From the NCBI RefSeq assembly GCF_016901135.1, contig NZ_JAFEVL010000045.1, forward strand, positions 62,001 to 126,000: 64,000 bases of DNA. Direction: 5' to 3'. The notes under the pieces are model-generated. The model saw only the letters and a list, made by a program, of their open reading frames with translations. It was not told where the DNA came from and ran no database searches. Positions 42,936-51,294 of the stretch are shown piece by piece (within the stretch, counting starts at the first letter, position 1; every line of letters begins with the position of its first letter). A program made the translations under genes and the position numbers. This DNA comes from Martinezella lusitana. GTDB lineage: Bacteria > Pseudomonadota > Alphaproteobacteria > Rhizobiales > Rhizobiaceae.

Positions 42936-43477
42936 TGGGCGTCAAAAACTATTTGGTCGAAGGCGTTTCCGGCACCGGCAAAACCGCGGTGGCTGAAGAA
43001 CTGCAGCTGCGCGGCTACCACGTCATCCACAGTGACCGGGAGTTATCCTATCTAGGCGATCCCGAGACTGGTGAACCCCTGGATAGGTTTGCCCACGAGA
43101 CCGTGACGGACAGCGCCACATGGGAGCACAAGCACCACATTTGGGATGTAGACAAGGTCAAATCCGTGGTCGCTGATCAACGCAACGCGATCTCCTTCTT
43201 CTGCGGCGGCTCTAGAAATTTCACCCGCTTTATCGATTTGTTTGATGGGGTCTTCGTCCTCGACGTCGATCTCGACACCTTGAACCGGCGGCTTGTCCAA
43301 AGACCAGAAGACGAGTTTGGCGGAAAACCGGGCGAATGGGAGCTGATTGCGCGATTGCATGCAACGAAAGAGGATATTCCGACGTGTGGTGTCGTAATCG
43401 ACGCCACAGCGCCGCTCGCCGTCGTTGTCGACGAGATTCTCTCGAAATGCAGAGAGGGGGACCAAAGGCCCCGCTAG
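42935..43477 (+). CDS. P-loop kinase-like protein
   Basis: A protein of 180 residues with a Walker A motif GVSGTGKT near residue 10 and an adenylate/shikimate-kinase-like layout (HVIHSDRELSYLGDPETG; a lid-like region with VFVLDVDLDTLNRRL). It probably transfers phosphate to a small molecule. The gene overlaps the upstream methyltransferase by one base, so the two may act on one substrate, for example in resistance or small-molecule modification; this is inference. Confidence 0.78.
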   Translation: MGVKNYLVEGVSGTGKTAVAEELQLRGYHVIHSDRELSYLGDPETGEPLDRFAHETVTDSATWEHKHHIWDVDKVKSVVADQRNAISFFCGGSRNFTRFIDLFDGVFVLDVDLDTLNRRLVQRPEDEFGGKPGEWELIARLHATKEDIPTCGVVIDATAPLAVVVDEILSKCREGDQRPR

Positions 43478-43567
43478 TCTCGGCGGCACGCGAGAAGGCG
43501 CTGGCCCGACGCGTCGCTCCCGCGTGCGTTATTGGTGATTTCCGCACAGCGTGATTGTCGGCCCATA

Positions 43568-44767
43568 TCATGCCGTTTGCATCCGCAGGCGTTGCATGGG
43601 CGGGAAGGCAAGGGCAATGGCCGCCGCGCCCAGTCCCACCATGGACGAGCCGATGAAGAGCCAGGAATAGTTGGCGAACGTATCGAATATCCAGCCGCCG
43701 ATCAGCGGCCCGGCGGCCATGCCGATGCTCGATAACATCGAGGCGGCGCCGAAGACCGTCCCAATGACACGCTGCCCGAAATATTCCCGCGCCAGCACCG
43801 CATAAAGCGGCATGACGCCGCCATAGGCGCTGCCGAAGATCACCGCCAGCGCATAGAACTGGCCGAGTTCGCTGACCAGAAGGTAGGTGGCAAGTGCTGC
43901 CGCCTGCACCAGGAGACCGGCAACCAGAACCGGCTTGACGCCCAGCCGGTCGGCGAGCGTGCCGTAAAGGAGGCGGCCACCGAGACCCGCCAGCCCTTCG
44001 ACGCTATAGATGCTGACGGCGGCCATCGGCGTGACGCCGCAGATCGTCGCATAGCTGACCATGTGAAAGATTGGGCCGGAATGGGCCGCGCAACAGGCAA
44101 AGAAGGTCGCCCCAAGGACGATGAACTGCGGCGAGCGGAAGATCCGGCCGAGCGGCAGGCTTTTTTCCTCTGTCGGCCCTTCCGCGGCGGCGGCGTCGGC
44201 AAGGGCAGGTGCGCTTCGCACCAGCAGCGCGGCCGGTATCAGCAGCGCCCATGCCAAGATGCCGATGACCATCATGGCAAAGCGCCAGTCATAGGCCGAG
44301 ATGAGATAGCGTGCGAAGGGCGATACCGTCATCGGCGCGACGCCCATGCCGGCAGACACCAGCGATACGGCGAGGCCTCTGCCCTCCTCGAACCACGCGG
44401 TCGTTGCTGCCATCATGGGGGCGAAAAAGGCGCTGGCAGCAACACCGACAATAATGCCGTAGGTCAGCTGGAACTGAAGAAGCGAGCCGGCTCTGCTTGC
44501 CAATACGAGCGCAAGCCCGAGCAGCAACGCCCCGGCCAGGACGACGATCCGCACGCCGAAGCGATCGCTTGCGGCACCCCAGGCAAAGGCACCCAACCCC
44601 ATGACCAGGAAGTTCAGCGTCATCGCAGCGGCGATACCGGCATGCGACCAGCCCGTGTCGGCAGCGATCGGCACCTGAAAGATTGCCAAGGAAAACATCG
44701 CGCCGATCGCGACGCAGCTCATCAGTGCTCCGGCGCCGACGATCACCCAACGATAGGAGGAATTCAT
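43568..44767 (-). CDS. MFS transporter (monocarboxylate/OFA-like)
   Basis: A protein of about 399 residues with 12 predicted helices. The loop 2-3 motif is GAASDRFGVRIVVLAGA, and the N terminus RWVIVGAGALMSCVAIGAMF is typical of the OFA/monocarboxylate porter branch. ATG 44767 has GGAG nine bases upstream; the TTG at 44776 is less likely. It converges with the kinase-like gene. The substrate is unknown. Confidence 0.85.
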   Translation of the reverse strand: MNSSYRWVIVGAGALMSCVAIGAMFSLAIFQVPIAADTGWSHAGIAAAMTLNFLVMGLGAFAWGAASDRFGVRIVVLAGALLLGLALVLASRAGSLLQFQLTYGIIVGVAASAFFAPMMAATTAWFEEGRGLAVSLVSAGMGVAPMTVSPFARYLISAYDWRFAMMVIGILAWALLIPAALLVRSAPALADAAAAEGPTEEKSLPLGRIFRSPQFIVLGATFFACCAAHSGPIFHMVSYATICGVTPMAAVSIYSVEGLAGLGGRLLYGTLADRLGVKPVLVAGLLVQAAALATYLLVSELGQFYALAVIFGSAYGGVMPLYAVLAREYFGQRVIGTVFGAASMLSSIGMAAGPLIGGWIFDTFANYSWLFIGSSMVGLGAAAIALAFPPMQRLRMQTA

Positions 44768-45153
44768 CTCTTGCAACTCCTTTCAACCAGCTCGACCCGC
44801 GACGTGAAGGATCTCGCATTTATCCCTCGCGTCACCTTTGCAATAAAGACGATCGAGCCTTGGCAATTTCGACATTGCCGCGCTGGAAATTTTTCAATTG
44901 GCGAGCGGAGCGAGATTTGCGGGTGGGCCGGCGAGGAGCGCGCAGCGATCGGATGCCTTTCTCCGGACAAGCGGCAGCCCAAAATTGCCGGCCCGTCACC
45001 ATTGGCATGTTGCCGAGAATTTAATCCTGAGCTCATATAGGGCTGCTAATAATGCCGAAAGAACCTGCTTTTCACGCCGAAGGCAGCTGCGAATGACATA
45101 CAGCCCTAGTGCATACCGAACCGGATCTTCAAAATCGTGGAGCGGACTACTCA
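44768..45153. other. intergenic stretch between divergent genes
   Basis: No coding frame is supported. TAGGGCTG (45038-45045) and CAGCCCTA (45101-45108) form an 8-bp inverted repeat around 55 bases of sequence, 46 bases before the radical SAM start. This may be a regulatory site, but the distance between the arms makes it weak. Otherwise I see nothing. Confidence 0.3.
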
Positions 45154-46713
45154 ATGGCTCATATCGTCATCATCAATCCGCGTTTCGAAACCTCTTACTG
45201 GGGCATGGAACACGCACTGCCGCTGTTTGATGTGAAGGCTAACCTTCCGGTGGCCTGCCTGCCGCTCCTGGCGGCACTGACGCCTGCGGAGCATAGCATC
45301 ACCCTGGTGGACGAGAATATCGAACCGATCGACTACGGCCTGTGCGAGAGGGCCGATATCGTCGCGCTGACGGGGATGATCGTCCAGCGTTTCCGGATGA
45401 CGGAGATCCTGACCGAGCTCAAACGACGCAATTGCTTCACCGTCGTCGGCGGGCCTTGGGTTACGGTCAAGGAGGACTATTTCGGCAATCTCGTCGATGT
45501 CTCCTTCATCGGGGAGGCGGAGGAGACCTGGCCGAGATTCCTGCTCGAATGGCAGCTAGGCTCTCATGCGCGACGCTACGAACAGGCCGACAAGACGGAT
45601 ATGAGCACGGTGCCGGTGCCGCGCTTCGATCTCCTGAAAATGGATGAGTACGCGGTCGGCAGCATCCAGTTCTCGCGCGGCTGTCCCTTTACCTGCGATT
45701 TCTGCGACATCATCGTCGTCTTCGGGCGCAAGCCGCGCATCAAGGCCAGCACCCAGGTCATCGCCGAAATGGAGGCTTTGCTGGCGTCCGGCATGGATAC
45801 GGCCTTTATCGTCGACGACAATCTGATCGGCAACAAAAAGGCGATCAAGGAGGTTTTGCGCGATGTCGTCGCCTGGCAGGAGCGACATCATTATCCGATG
45901 ACGTTTCTGACCGAAGCGTCGATCGATCTGGCCGATGACGCGGAGCTGATGCAGCTGATGGTCGACGCCAATATCCGTGTCGTCTTCATCGGCGTCGAGA
46001 CGCCGAACGAGGAGGCATTGCGCGAAACCAAGAAGCTGCAGAACCTGCGCAAGGGCGGAACGATGCTGGACAAGATCCACGCCGTCCAGCAGACAGGCAT
46101 GGAAGTCTGGTGCGGCATGATTCTCGGCTTCGACAGTGACGATGCAACGATTTTCGATGCGCAGCGCGTCTTCATCAAAGATGCGCGCATTGTCAACGCC
46201 ATGATCGGCATGCTCGCCGCTATTCCAAAGACACCGCTCTACGCGCGCCTTGCCAAGGAGGGGCGGCTCGATCACGACGATCCGCCTGCCTTCGGCACGA
46301 ACGTCATTCCCCTCAATCTCTCCCGCGAAACCCTGCGGGATGGATATCTCTCCGTCTTGAGCGACCTGCATGAGCCGGCCGCCTATTTCGACCGGCTGGA
46401 TGCGCTCTATATCGATGCCCGCATCGAACCGGAAAGTACCCGCTTACGTCATCTGCGTCGTCATCCGCTGCGGCTGCTCGCTCTCAACGCAACATGGGCG
46501 CTCGAAGCAATCGGCATTTTCATCAGATTGATGCGCCGGGTGAAGGAGGCGGACCTGCGCGCCACTTACCGACGGCGGCTTCTCAAGCTGCTGTGGCATC
46601 GCCGTTCTCCGGTGATCCTGCAGATCTATGCGATCAAGTGCGCCATGCATTACCATGCCCATATCATGGTCCAGCAGATGCGCACCGGCGGCGGTATCGT
46701 CAATTCGTTCTAG
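45154..46713 (+). CDS. B12-binding-domain radical SAM protein, HpnP-like (DUF4070)
   Basis: A protein of 519 residues. The N-terminal part (about 1-140) looks like a cobalamin-binding domain (IINPRFETSYWGMEHALPLF; LVDENIEPIDY). The radical SAM cluster motif C-x3-C-x2-C is CPFTCDFC (Cys177, Cys181, Cys184). The C-terminal 130 residues match the DUF4070 extension. This order is that of HpnP, which methylates hopanoids at C-2, but no hopanoid gene is nearby, so the substrate is uncertain. ATG 45154 is preferred over the frame start at 45109. Confidence 0.82.
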   Translation: MAHIVIINPRFETSYWGMEHALPLFDVKANLPVACLPLLAALTPAEHSITLVDENIEPIDYGLCERADIVALTGMIVQRFRMTEILTELKRRNCFTVVGGPWVTVKEDYFGNLVDVSFIGEAEETWPRFLLEWQLGSHARRYEQADKTDMSTVPVPRFDLLKMDEYAVGSIQFSRGCPFTCDFCDIIVVFGRKPRIKASTQVIAEMEALLASGMDTAFIVDDNLIGNKKAIKEVLRDVVAWQERHHYPMTFLTEASIDLADDAELMQLMVDANIRVVFIGVETPNEEALRETKKLQNLRKGGTMLDKIHAVQQTGMEVWCGMILGFDSDDATIFDAQRVFIKDARIVNAMIGMLAAIPKTPLYARLAKEGRLDHDDPPAFGTNVIPLNLSRETLRDGYLSVLSDLHEPAAYFDRLDALYIDARIEPESTRLRHLRRHPLRLLALNATWALEAIGIFIRLMRRVKEADLRATYRRRLLKLLWHRRSPVILQIYAIKCAMHYHAHIMVQQMRTGGGIVNSF

Positions 46714-46811
46714 CGGAGCCCGGAGATCCAAGATTCCCGATCTGAAGACCGCCATTGCTTCACGATCCCTGGCCATATTCATTAGCCGACTAGATAATAG
46801 AACGTTCTCGT

Positions 46812-46829
46812 TGTTGCATCGATGCAACA
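46812..46829. promoter_or_regulatory. perfect 18-bp palindrome, LacI-type operator candidate
   Basis: TGTTGCATC is directly followed by its reverse complement GATGCAACA, without a spacer and with a central CG. This is the shape of many LacI-family operators. It lies about 55 bases upstream of a promoter-like sequence and 100 bases before a 31-codon ORF. A shorter AGAACGTTCT palindrome (46799-46808) and CAATT-cga-AATTG (46848-46860) flank it. No LacI gene is in the window. Confidence 0.55.
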
Positions 46830-46865
46830 CATAAAGCGGGATGCCTGCAATTCGAAATTGTAGGG

Positions 46866-46893
46866 TTGCCGATTTGGAGATCTTGCGTATTAT
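46866..46893 (+). promoter_or_regulatory. sigma-70-like promoter for the small ORF
   Basis: TTGCCG (46866-46871), a 16-base spacer and TATTAT (46888-46893) are close to the -35 and -10 consensus. The expected start point lies about 20 bases before an ideal ribosome-binding site. The rest of 46714-46928 shows only the palindromes. Confidence 0.45.
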
Positions 46894-46928
46894 ACACTTA
46901 TCCGCAAATCAAACAGAGGAGGCGTCAA

Positions 46929-47024
46929 ATGCATCATACACGAATGTTTACTTACGTCTCTGGCGGATTGATCTCGATGGCCTTGGTGTGTGCAGCACCA
47001 ACCGCACGACGATCCTTTATTTAA
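46929..47024 (+). CDS. 31-residue peptide with ideal translation signals
   Basis: ATG 46929 is preceded by AGAGGAGG with a spacing of six bases, one of the best ribosome-binding sites in the window. The product begins MHHTRMF, has a hydrophobic stretch YVSGGLISMALVCAA with one Cys, and ends in a basic tail with two arginines. It could be a small membrane or exported peptide or a leader peptide; no family is recognised. A promoter-like sequence and an 18-bp palindrome lie upstream, and a hairpin begins at the stop codon. Confidence 0.5.
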   Translation: MHHTRMFTYVSGGLISMALVCAAPTARRSFI

Positions 47025-47063
47025 AGCCGTAAAAGGCTTTATCTACCGCCCTTTAGGCGTTTT
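47023..47063 (+). terminator. tandem hairpins after the small ORF
   Basis: AAAGCC-GTAAAA-GGCTTT (47023-47040) overlaps the TAA stop. A second small stem CGCC-CTTTA-GGCG (47047-47059) is followed by TTTT. Together they look like a terminator or attenuator 120 bases before the DUF1127 gene. Confidence 0.5.
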
Positions 47064-47181
47064 CCCGTTAAACCGATGTGACTTGCTGACGGAATGATTC
47101 GGTGCGTTTTCCGCGCGCCTGCTCCTCAAGCTGGTCGAGCTTCAAGAGGACCTGGCCGCACGACCGCGCCAGGAAATAACA

Positions 47182-47424
47182 ATGACGCAATCACAATTAC
47201 TAGTTGCTGATACCTTAACGGCGACCGTCAACGAACTGTATCAGAAATTCGGCGCATGGAGAACTGCGCGTGCCTTGTTGCTTGTCGCCTGGAGGCAGAG
47301 GCAAACACGCATGCAGGTTGCCGAGCTGTCGAATTACCAGCTTCGTGACATCGGCCTTCCCGAGCGAGAGGATAACCTGGGTCATCCCAATTTCCTGCCG
47401 CCGCATCTGCGCCGCTTCGGTTAG
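47182..47424 (+). CDS. DUF1127 domain-containing small protein
   Basis: A protein of 80 residues. The DUF1127 core is WRQRQTRMQVAELSNYQLRD followed by IGL, at about residues 38-60. Such small basic proteins are abundant in rhizobia; some affect phosphate and carbon metabolism through RNA or RNase E, as reported for short YjiS-like proteins. This copy is longer than the 45-50-residue type. It may share a transcript with the 31-residue ORF upstream if the hairpins are read through. Confidence 0.88.
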   Translation: MTQSQLLVADTLTATVNELYQKFGAWRTARALLLVAWRQRQTRMQVAELSNYQLRDIGLPEREDNLGHPNFLPPHLRRFG

Positions 47425-47516
47425 ACCGGAACCGCAGGCGAGGCTATGCCGAGAAGGTCATTGAACGAGAGCGGGCACCCTAGCTTGTCAAAAGGGTCTC
47501 GTACTGAGAAACACAG

Positions 47517-47543
47517 TGGGGGAGGACTATCTGTACTCCCCCA
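47517..47543. terminator. hairpin between convergent DUF1127 and methyltransferase genes
   Basis: TGGGGGAG and CTCCCCCA pair perfectly over 8 bp with an 11-base loop. It lies between the ends of two convergent genes and may serve both. No clear T-run follows on either strand. Confidence 0.5.
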
Positions 47544-47641
47544 TTGACCGACTTTGCATTGCACCCGTTCGTATCCAACAACCGGTCGCGATGTTCTCGC
47601 AGTGCGTAAGCTTGATGTTACCGCTCTGAGAATCCGGCGTT

Positions 47642-48673
47642 CTAAACGGTCAGAACCGCGTAGATGACGCCGCCGTTTTCACCGCGCGTGACGGTACTAT
47701 CGGCAAGCGGGTGCTTGACCTTGTCGATGATCGACAAGACGTCTCTTTCGGTTCGCCATATCAGCGGCCAGTTCATGAAGGTTTCCATATAACCTTCGAC
47801 GCCGATGTCTTTTGCGAAGTTCGCGAGAAGAAACTTGCCGCCGGGTTTCAGCATCTGCAGGCAGCGTTCCGTCAGTTTCACGGCAACGTTTTCCGCCAGA
47901 TAATCGTAGAGCCCGGCCGCGTAGATGAAGTCGAATGTCCCGAGCTTCTGCGCCCGTCCGAGGATCGTGCGAACGGATCCGTTGATCGCCTCGACACGGC
48001 TTCCATGGTAGTTTGAGCTGACGGTCCCGACGCTGATGGGATCCTGATCGAGCGCGACCCAGCGCTTGAGCCTATCGCTTCGCAGGGCATGGGAAAGCTC
48101 TGCCTCGCGAAGGTGCCCGGCGGCGATTGCCAGGACTTCCGCATTGCTGTTTGCGGCAGCCAGCTCATCGACATGGGCTGCAAGAATGTCACGTCTCTCC
48201 CGCACGGCCACCGCGGATGCCGCTCTCCGGGTGAAATCGTAAACTTCGGCGCCGAGCGGCGATGCTTCCTTCACCTGTGCGGCAACGGTCGGATGTTCGT
48301 AGATGAAGTCCAGCAGATAGGCATCGCCGCTGTAGCCCCGTGGCTTCTCGAATGACCATCGCGTCAGGGGATCCTGGAGCAGAAACGACGTGACGGGGTG
48401 TGTCTGCGCAAGGGATGCAAGGCGTTCCCAGACCACAGGCGTCGACTTGTTCCTCAACGCCTGCAGCCGCTCCGTCAAGGATTTCATGATGCCTTGAACG
48501 GGCGAATTGGCCTCGAATGCCTGTTGCGTCAGGGACAGAATAAGGGCGAGTTCGGCTTCGCCCTCTTTGAGTTGTTCGGTTGCAAGATTGTTAACCGATG
48601 ATCTCGTGTGTTCCGAGATGGACTGCGTTGTAACAAGGCTGTAGCCGTCGAGAGCAGTTTGAAATTGTTTCAA
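47642..48673 (-). CDS. class I methyltransferase of the extracellular-factor (3-hydroxypalmitate methyl ester) type
   Basis: A protein of 343 residues. The central motif KPRGYSGDAYLLDFIYEHP corresponds to the K-P-R-G-Y-A-G-D signature of methyltransferases annotated as extracellular-factor biosynthesis, related to Ralstonia PhcB. The SAM-binding part is EVLAIAAGHLREAELSHAL, where the usual glycine-rich loop is weak, followed by VALDQDPIS. The start appears to be a TTG at 48673; the first in-frame ATG lies 62 codons later, inside the conserved domain. It is divergent from a GGDEF-EAL gene. Confidence 0.75.
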   Translation of the reverse strand: MKQFQTALDGYSLVTTQSISEHTRSSVNNLATEQLKEGEAELALILSLTQQAFEANSPVQGIMKSLTERLQALRNKSTPVVWERLASLAQTHPVTSFLLQDPLTRWSFEKPRGYSGDAYLLDFIYEHPTVAAQVKEASPLGAEVYDFTRRAASAVAVRERRDILAAHVDELAAANSNAEVLAIAAGHLREAELSHALRSDRLKRWVALDQDPISVGTVSSNYHGSRVEAINGSVRTILGRAQKLGTFDFIYAAGLYDYLAENVAVKLTERCLQMLKPGGKFLLANFAKDIGVEGYMETFMNWPLIWRTERDVLSIIDKVKHPLADSTVTRGENGGVIYAVLTV

Positions 48674-48844
48674 TTTTAAATGATTCCGTGAAGACTACGC
48701 AAACCATATCGCACATAAAATTTGAGCGCTATGGTTTTGTTAATTTCGCTGCGTCAACGCTGTCGCTACCAAACGGACTAGATTGGCTGCCAGTTGAGGC
48801 GACCGATTCGGTCCGTCGCGCGACGCAAAGGTCAAGCGGTAGAC

Positions 48845-50866
48845 ATGAGGTCTTGGCTAACTCGGGTGATGATGAGCATGCGTCGATTGTGGGGGGGAAG
48901 CGATTTTGAGCAGGGGGACGCCCGCCGGTCGAGCCCCCCCGCCGGACTTCGCGCGCTCTACAAGGATTACAGCAACGAGGCGCGTCGTGCATTGGCGCGC
49001 AGCGGCCTGTGGCTTGCGGTGCCCGTCTATCTTCTGTTCGTGGTCACGGATCTGATCTTTATTCCCGACGTCTCGCACGTGACCATTCCGGCCCGATTCT
49101 TCATCGGCGGCATCTCGCTCCTGGTTCTGGAAATCCAGTTTTCGCTTCAACGTCGCGCGGGAGAGCTCGAGGCGACCTGTGCCGCTGCCGTGGTTTTGGG
49201 CTGCATCGTGTGGCTCGTGCCTGCGCTAGGCACCGTCCATGCCGAAGCGTTCTCCTATTATGCCGCTTATGGCGCGATTTTCATGATGGGCGTCAATCTG
49301 TTCTTCAGTCTCGAATTCGGCCTTGCGATAGCGTCGTCGGGCCTGATCTTTGTCAGCTTTCTGTTGTCTCTGATCGTCTTTCACTACAGCCCCACTTACT
49401 GCATGGCTTTCACCACCTTTTATCTTTGCTGCTTCGTTTTCACGTCCTATGTGAATTGGAAGTTGAACAAGGAGCGCTTCAACGTCTTCCTCAATGCGAG
49501 GGAGGCCGAATTGCAGCAGCGCCAGGCCACCGAGCGCGGTGAAGCCCTTCTGCGCCTGTCCATTACCGATTCCCTCACCGGCATGGAAAACCGAAGGGCC
49601 GCCGATATCCGGCTGAAGCAATTTTGGGACCGCTGGCGCGAGGAGAGGGCTGCATTTGCCGTTCTGCTCGTCGACGTCGATTTCTTCAAGAAGTACAACG
49701 ACTATTATGGTCACCAGGAGGGTGATCATTGCCTCGTCACTGTCGCCAATGCGTTGGCGGACATCGTTGCCCCCTTGGGCGCGACCGTTGGGCGATATGG
49801 GGGTGAAGAGTTTATTGTTATCCTCGATGTGGAGCACGGTGCTGATGCGTTGGGCTTGGCGGAAGCCATTTGCCGGGGGATCGAAGCCCTCGACATAGTC
49901 CATGCCCAGCGGCTCGACGGTTTTCCGCATGTAACGGTGAGCGTGGGGGCGACTGTCACCAGAGAAGTGGTTGGCGCAAAGCTTGAAAACGTCATCAACG
50001 AAGCCGATCGGGCGCTTTACTCGGCAAAGGCAAGCGGGCGGAACTGTGCCCGGCTGTTTGATCCGAACGAGCTTCCGGGTGGCGATGCCAGCGAAAATAT
50101 CGCGGCCATACTGAAGATCGCCCTTCCGCAAAACCTCGTCTCTCTCGTCTATCAACCCATACAGTATCTTGAGACCGGCGAGATTGGCGCCTACGAGGCC
50201 TTGATGCGCATGCAATTGCTCGATGGCTCGAACTCTCCACCCAGCGTCTTCATTCCCATAGCCGAGCGCACGGGCGCCATCATCGATTTGGGATACTGGG
50301 CGATCAGGACGGCATGCCGGGAGTTGTTGTCGCGTGATGTCGTCGAGACCGTGAGCATCAATGTTTCTCCGATCCAGCTGAGAGCCCCAACCTTTGCCGC
50401 GCAGGTTGCCGCCATTCTGGCTGAGACGGGCGTTTCGGGACATAGGGTGGCGTTCGAGATTACCGAAGGCGTTGATTTGGAGATACGTCCCGACGTTCTC
50501 AGCGGCATCCACGATCTCAAGAAGCTCGGCATCAAATTTTGGCTGGACGATTTCGGGACGGGATTTGCCGGCCTATCCTGGCTTCGTCTGATGGAATTCG
50601 AAACCGTCAAGATCGACAAATCGTTCCTCCACGATGCCGTAAACAGCACCAGCGCCAGGGTTCTTCTTGAGGATATCGTCGACTTGGTGCGAAATCGCGG
50701 ACATAAGATCCTTATCGAAGGTGTCGAGGACGACGAACAGCTCGACCTCGTCAAATCCTTTGGAATCGATGCCGTTCAGGGATACCATATCGGGCGGCCG
50801 GCGCCGCTGCTGAAGCATTCGATGGCCATGATCGCAGGCCGTCGTCGTCGGCAGCTATCCGCGTAA
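48845..50866 (+). CDS. membrane-bound GGDEF-EAL cyclic di-GMP enzyme
   Basis: A protein of 673 residues. About six hydrophobic segments (50-205) are followed by a GGDEF domain with intact GGEEF (319-323) and no RxxD five residues before it, so product inhibition is unlikely. The EAL domain is also intact: YEALMRM, then NVSPIQL, LDDFGTGFAGLSWL, KIDKSFL and EGVEDDEQ. It may both make and break cyclic di-GMP, with the balance set by the membrane sensor. ATG 48845 is the better start; the frame is open from 48794. Confidence 0.92.
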   Translation: MRSWLTRVMMSMRRLWGGSDFEQGDARRSSPPAGLRALYKDYSNEARRALARSGLWLAVPVYLLFVVTDLIFIPDVSHVTIPARFFIGGISLLVLEIQFSLQRRAGELEATCAAAVVLGCIVWLVPALGTVHAEAFSYYAAYGAIFMMGVNLFFSLEFGLAIASSGLIFVSFLLSLIVFHYSPTYCMAFTTFYLCCFVFTSYVNWKLNKERFNVFLNAREAELQQRQATERGEALLRLSITDSLTGMENRRAADIRLKQFWDRWREERAAFAVLLVDVDFFKKYNDYYGHQEGDHCLVTVANALADIVAPLGATVGRYGGEEFIVILDVEHGADALGLAEAICRGIEALDIVHAQRLDGFPHVTVSVGATVTREVVGAKLENVINEADRALYSAKASGRNCARLFDPNELPGGDASENIAAILKIALPQNLVSLVYQPIQYLETGEIGAYEALMRMQLLDGSNSPPSVFIPIAERTGAIIDLGYWAIRTACRELLSRDVVETVSINVSPIQLRAPTFAAQVAAILAETGVSGHRVAFEITEGVDLEIRPDVLSGIHDLKKLGIKFWLDDFGTGFAGLSWLRLMEFETVKIDKSFLHDAVNSTSARVLLEDIVDLVRNRGHKILIEGVEDDEQLDLVKSFGIDAVQGYHIGRPAPLLKHSMAMIAGRRRRQLSA

Positions 50867-50907
50867 GGATCGATGCTGGCGCCGCAGCACCGGCGGAGGC
50901 AAGGATC

Positions 50908-51294
50908 ATGACGAGCGCGAACCTATCTGACATTTACCGAGGCTATATTGACTGCCTGAACCAACAGGATTGGTCGAATTTGGGTCGCTTCGTCCATGAG
51001 GATGTGGATTACAACGGCAGCCGCATCGGCTTGTCAGGTTATCGAGAGATGCTCAAGCGAGATTTTCTCGCCATTCCCGATCTTCATTTCGATATCCGCC
51101 TGCTGGTTTGCGAACCGCCCCGGGTCGCGAGCCGTTTGCATTTCGATTGCACGCCGACAGGGATGCTGTTTGGCCTGCCGGTGAACGGCAGGAAAGTTCA
51201 GTTTACCGAAAACGTCTTCTACGAGTTCGTGGGCGGACGGATCCGTCAGGTCTGGTCGATCATAGACAAGGCTGCTATCGCCGCGCAGCTATAG
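50908..51294 (+). CDS. SnoaL-like ester cyclase / NTF2-fold protein
   Basis: A protein of 128 residues with the SnoaL-like pattern: YIDCLNQQDWSNLGRFVHED, the middle YREMLKRDFLAIPDLHFDI, and the C-terminal ENVFYEFVGGRIRQVWSIID. The fold forms a small open pocket; most members have no proven reaction. It follows the GGDEF-EAL gene by 41 bases in the same direction and overlaps the convergent MFS gene by six bases. Confidence 0.83.
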   Translation: MTSANLSDIYRGYIDCLNQQDWSNLGRFVHEDVDYNGSRIGLSGYREMLKRDFLAIPDLHFDIRLLVCEPPRVASRLHFDCTPTGMLFGLPVNGRKVQFTENVFYEFVGGRIRQVWSIIDKAAIAAQL

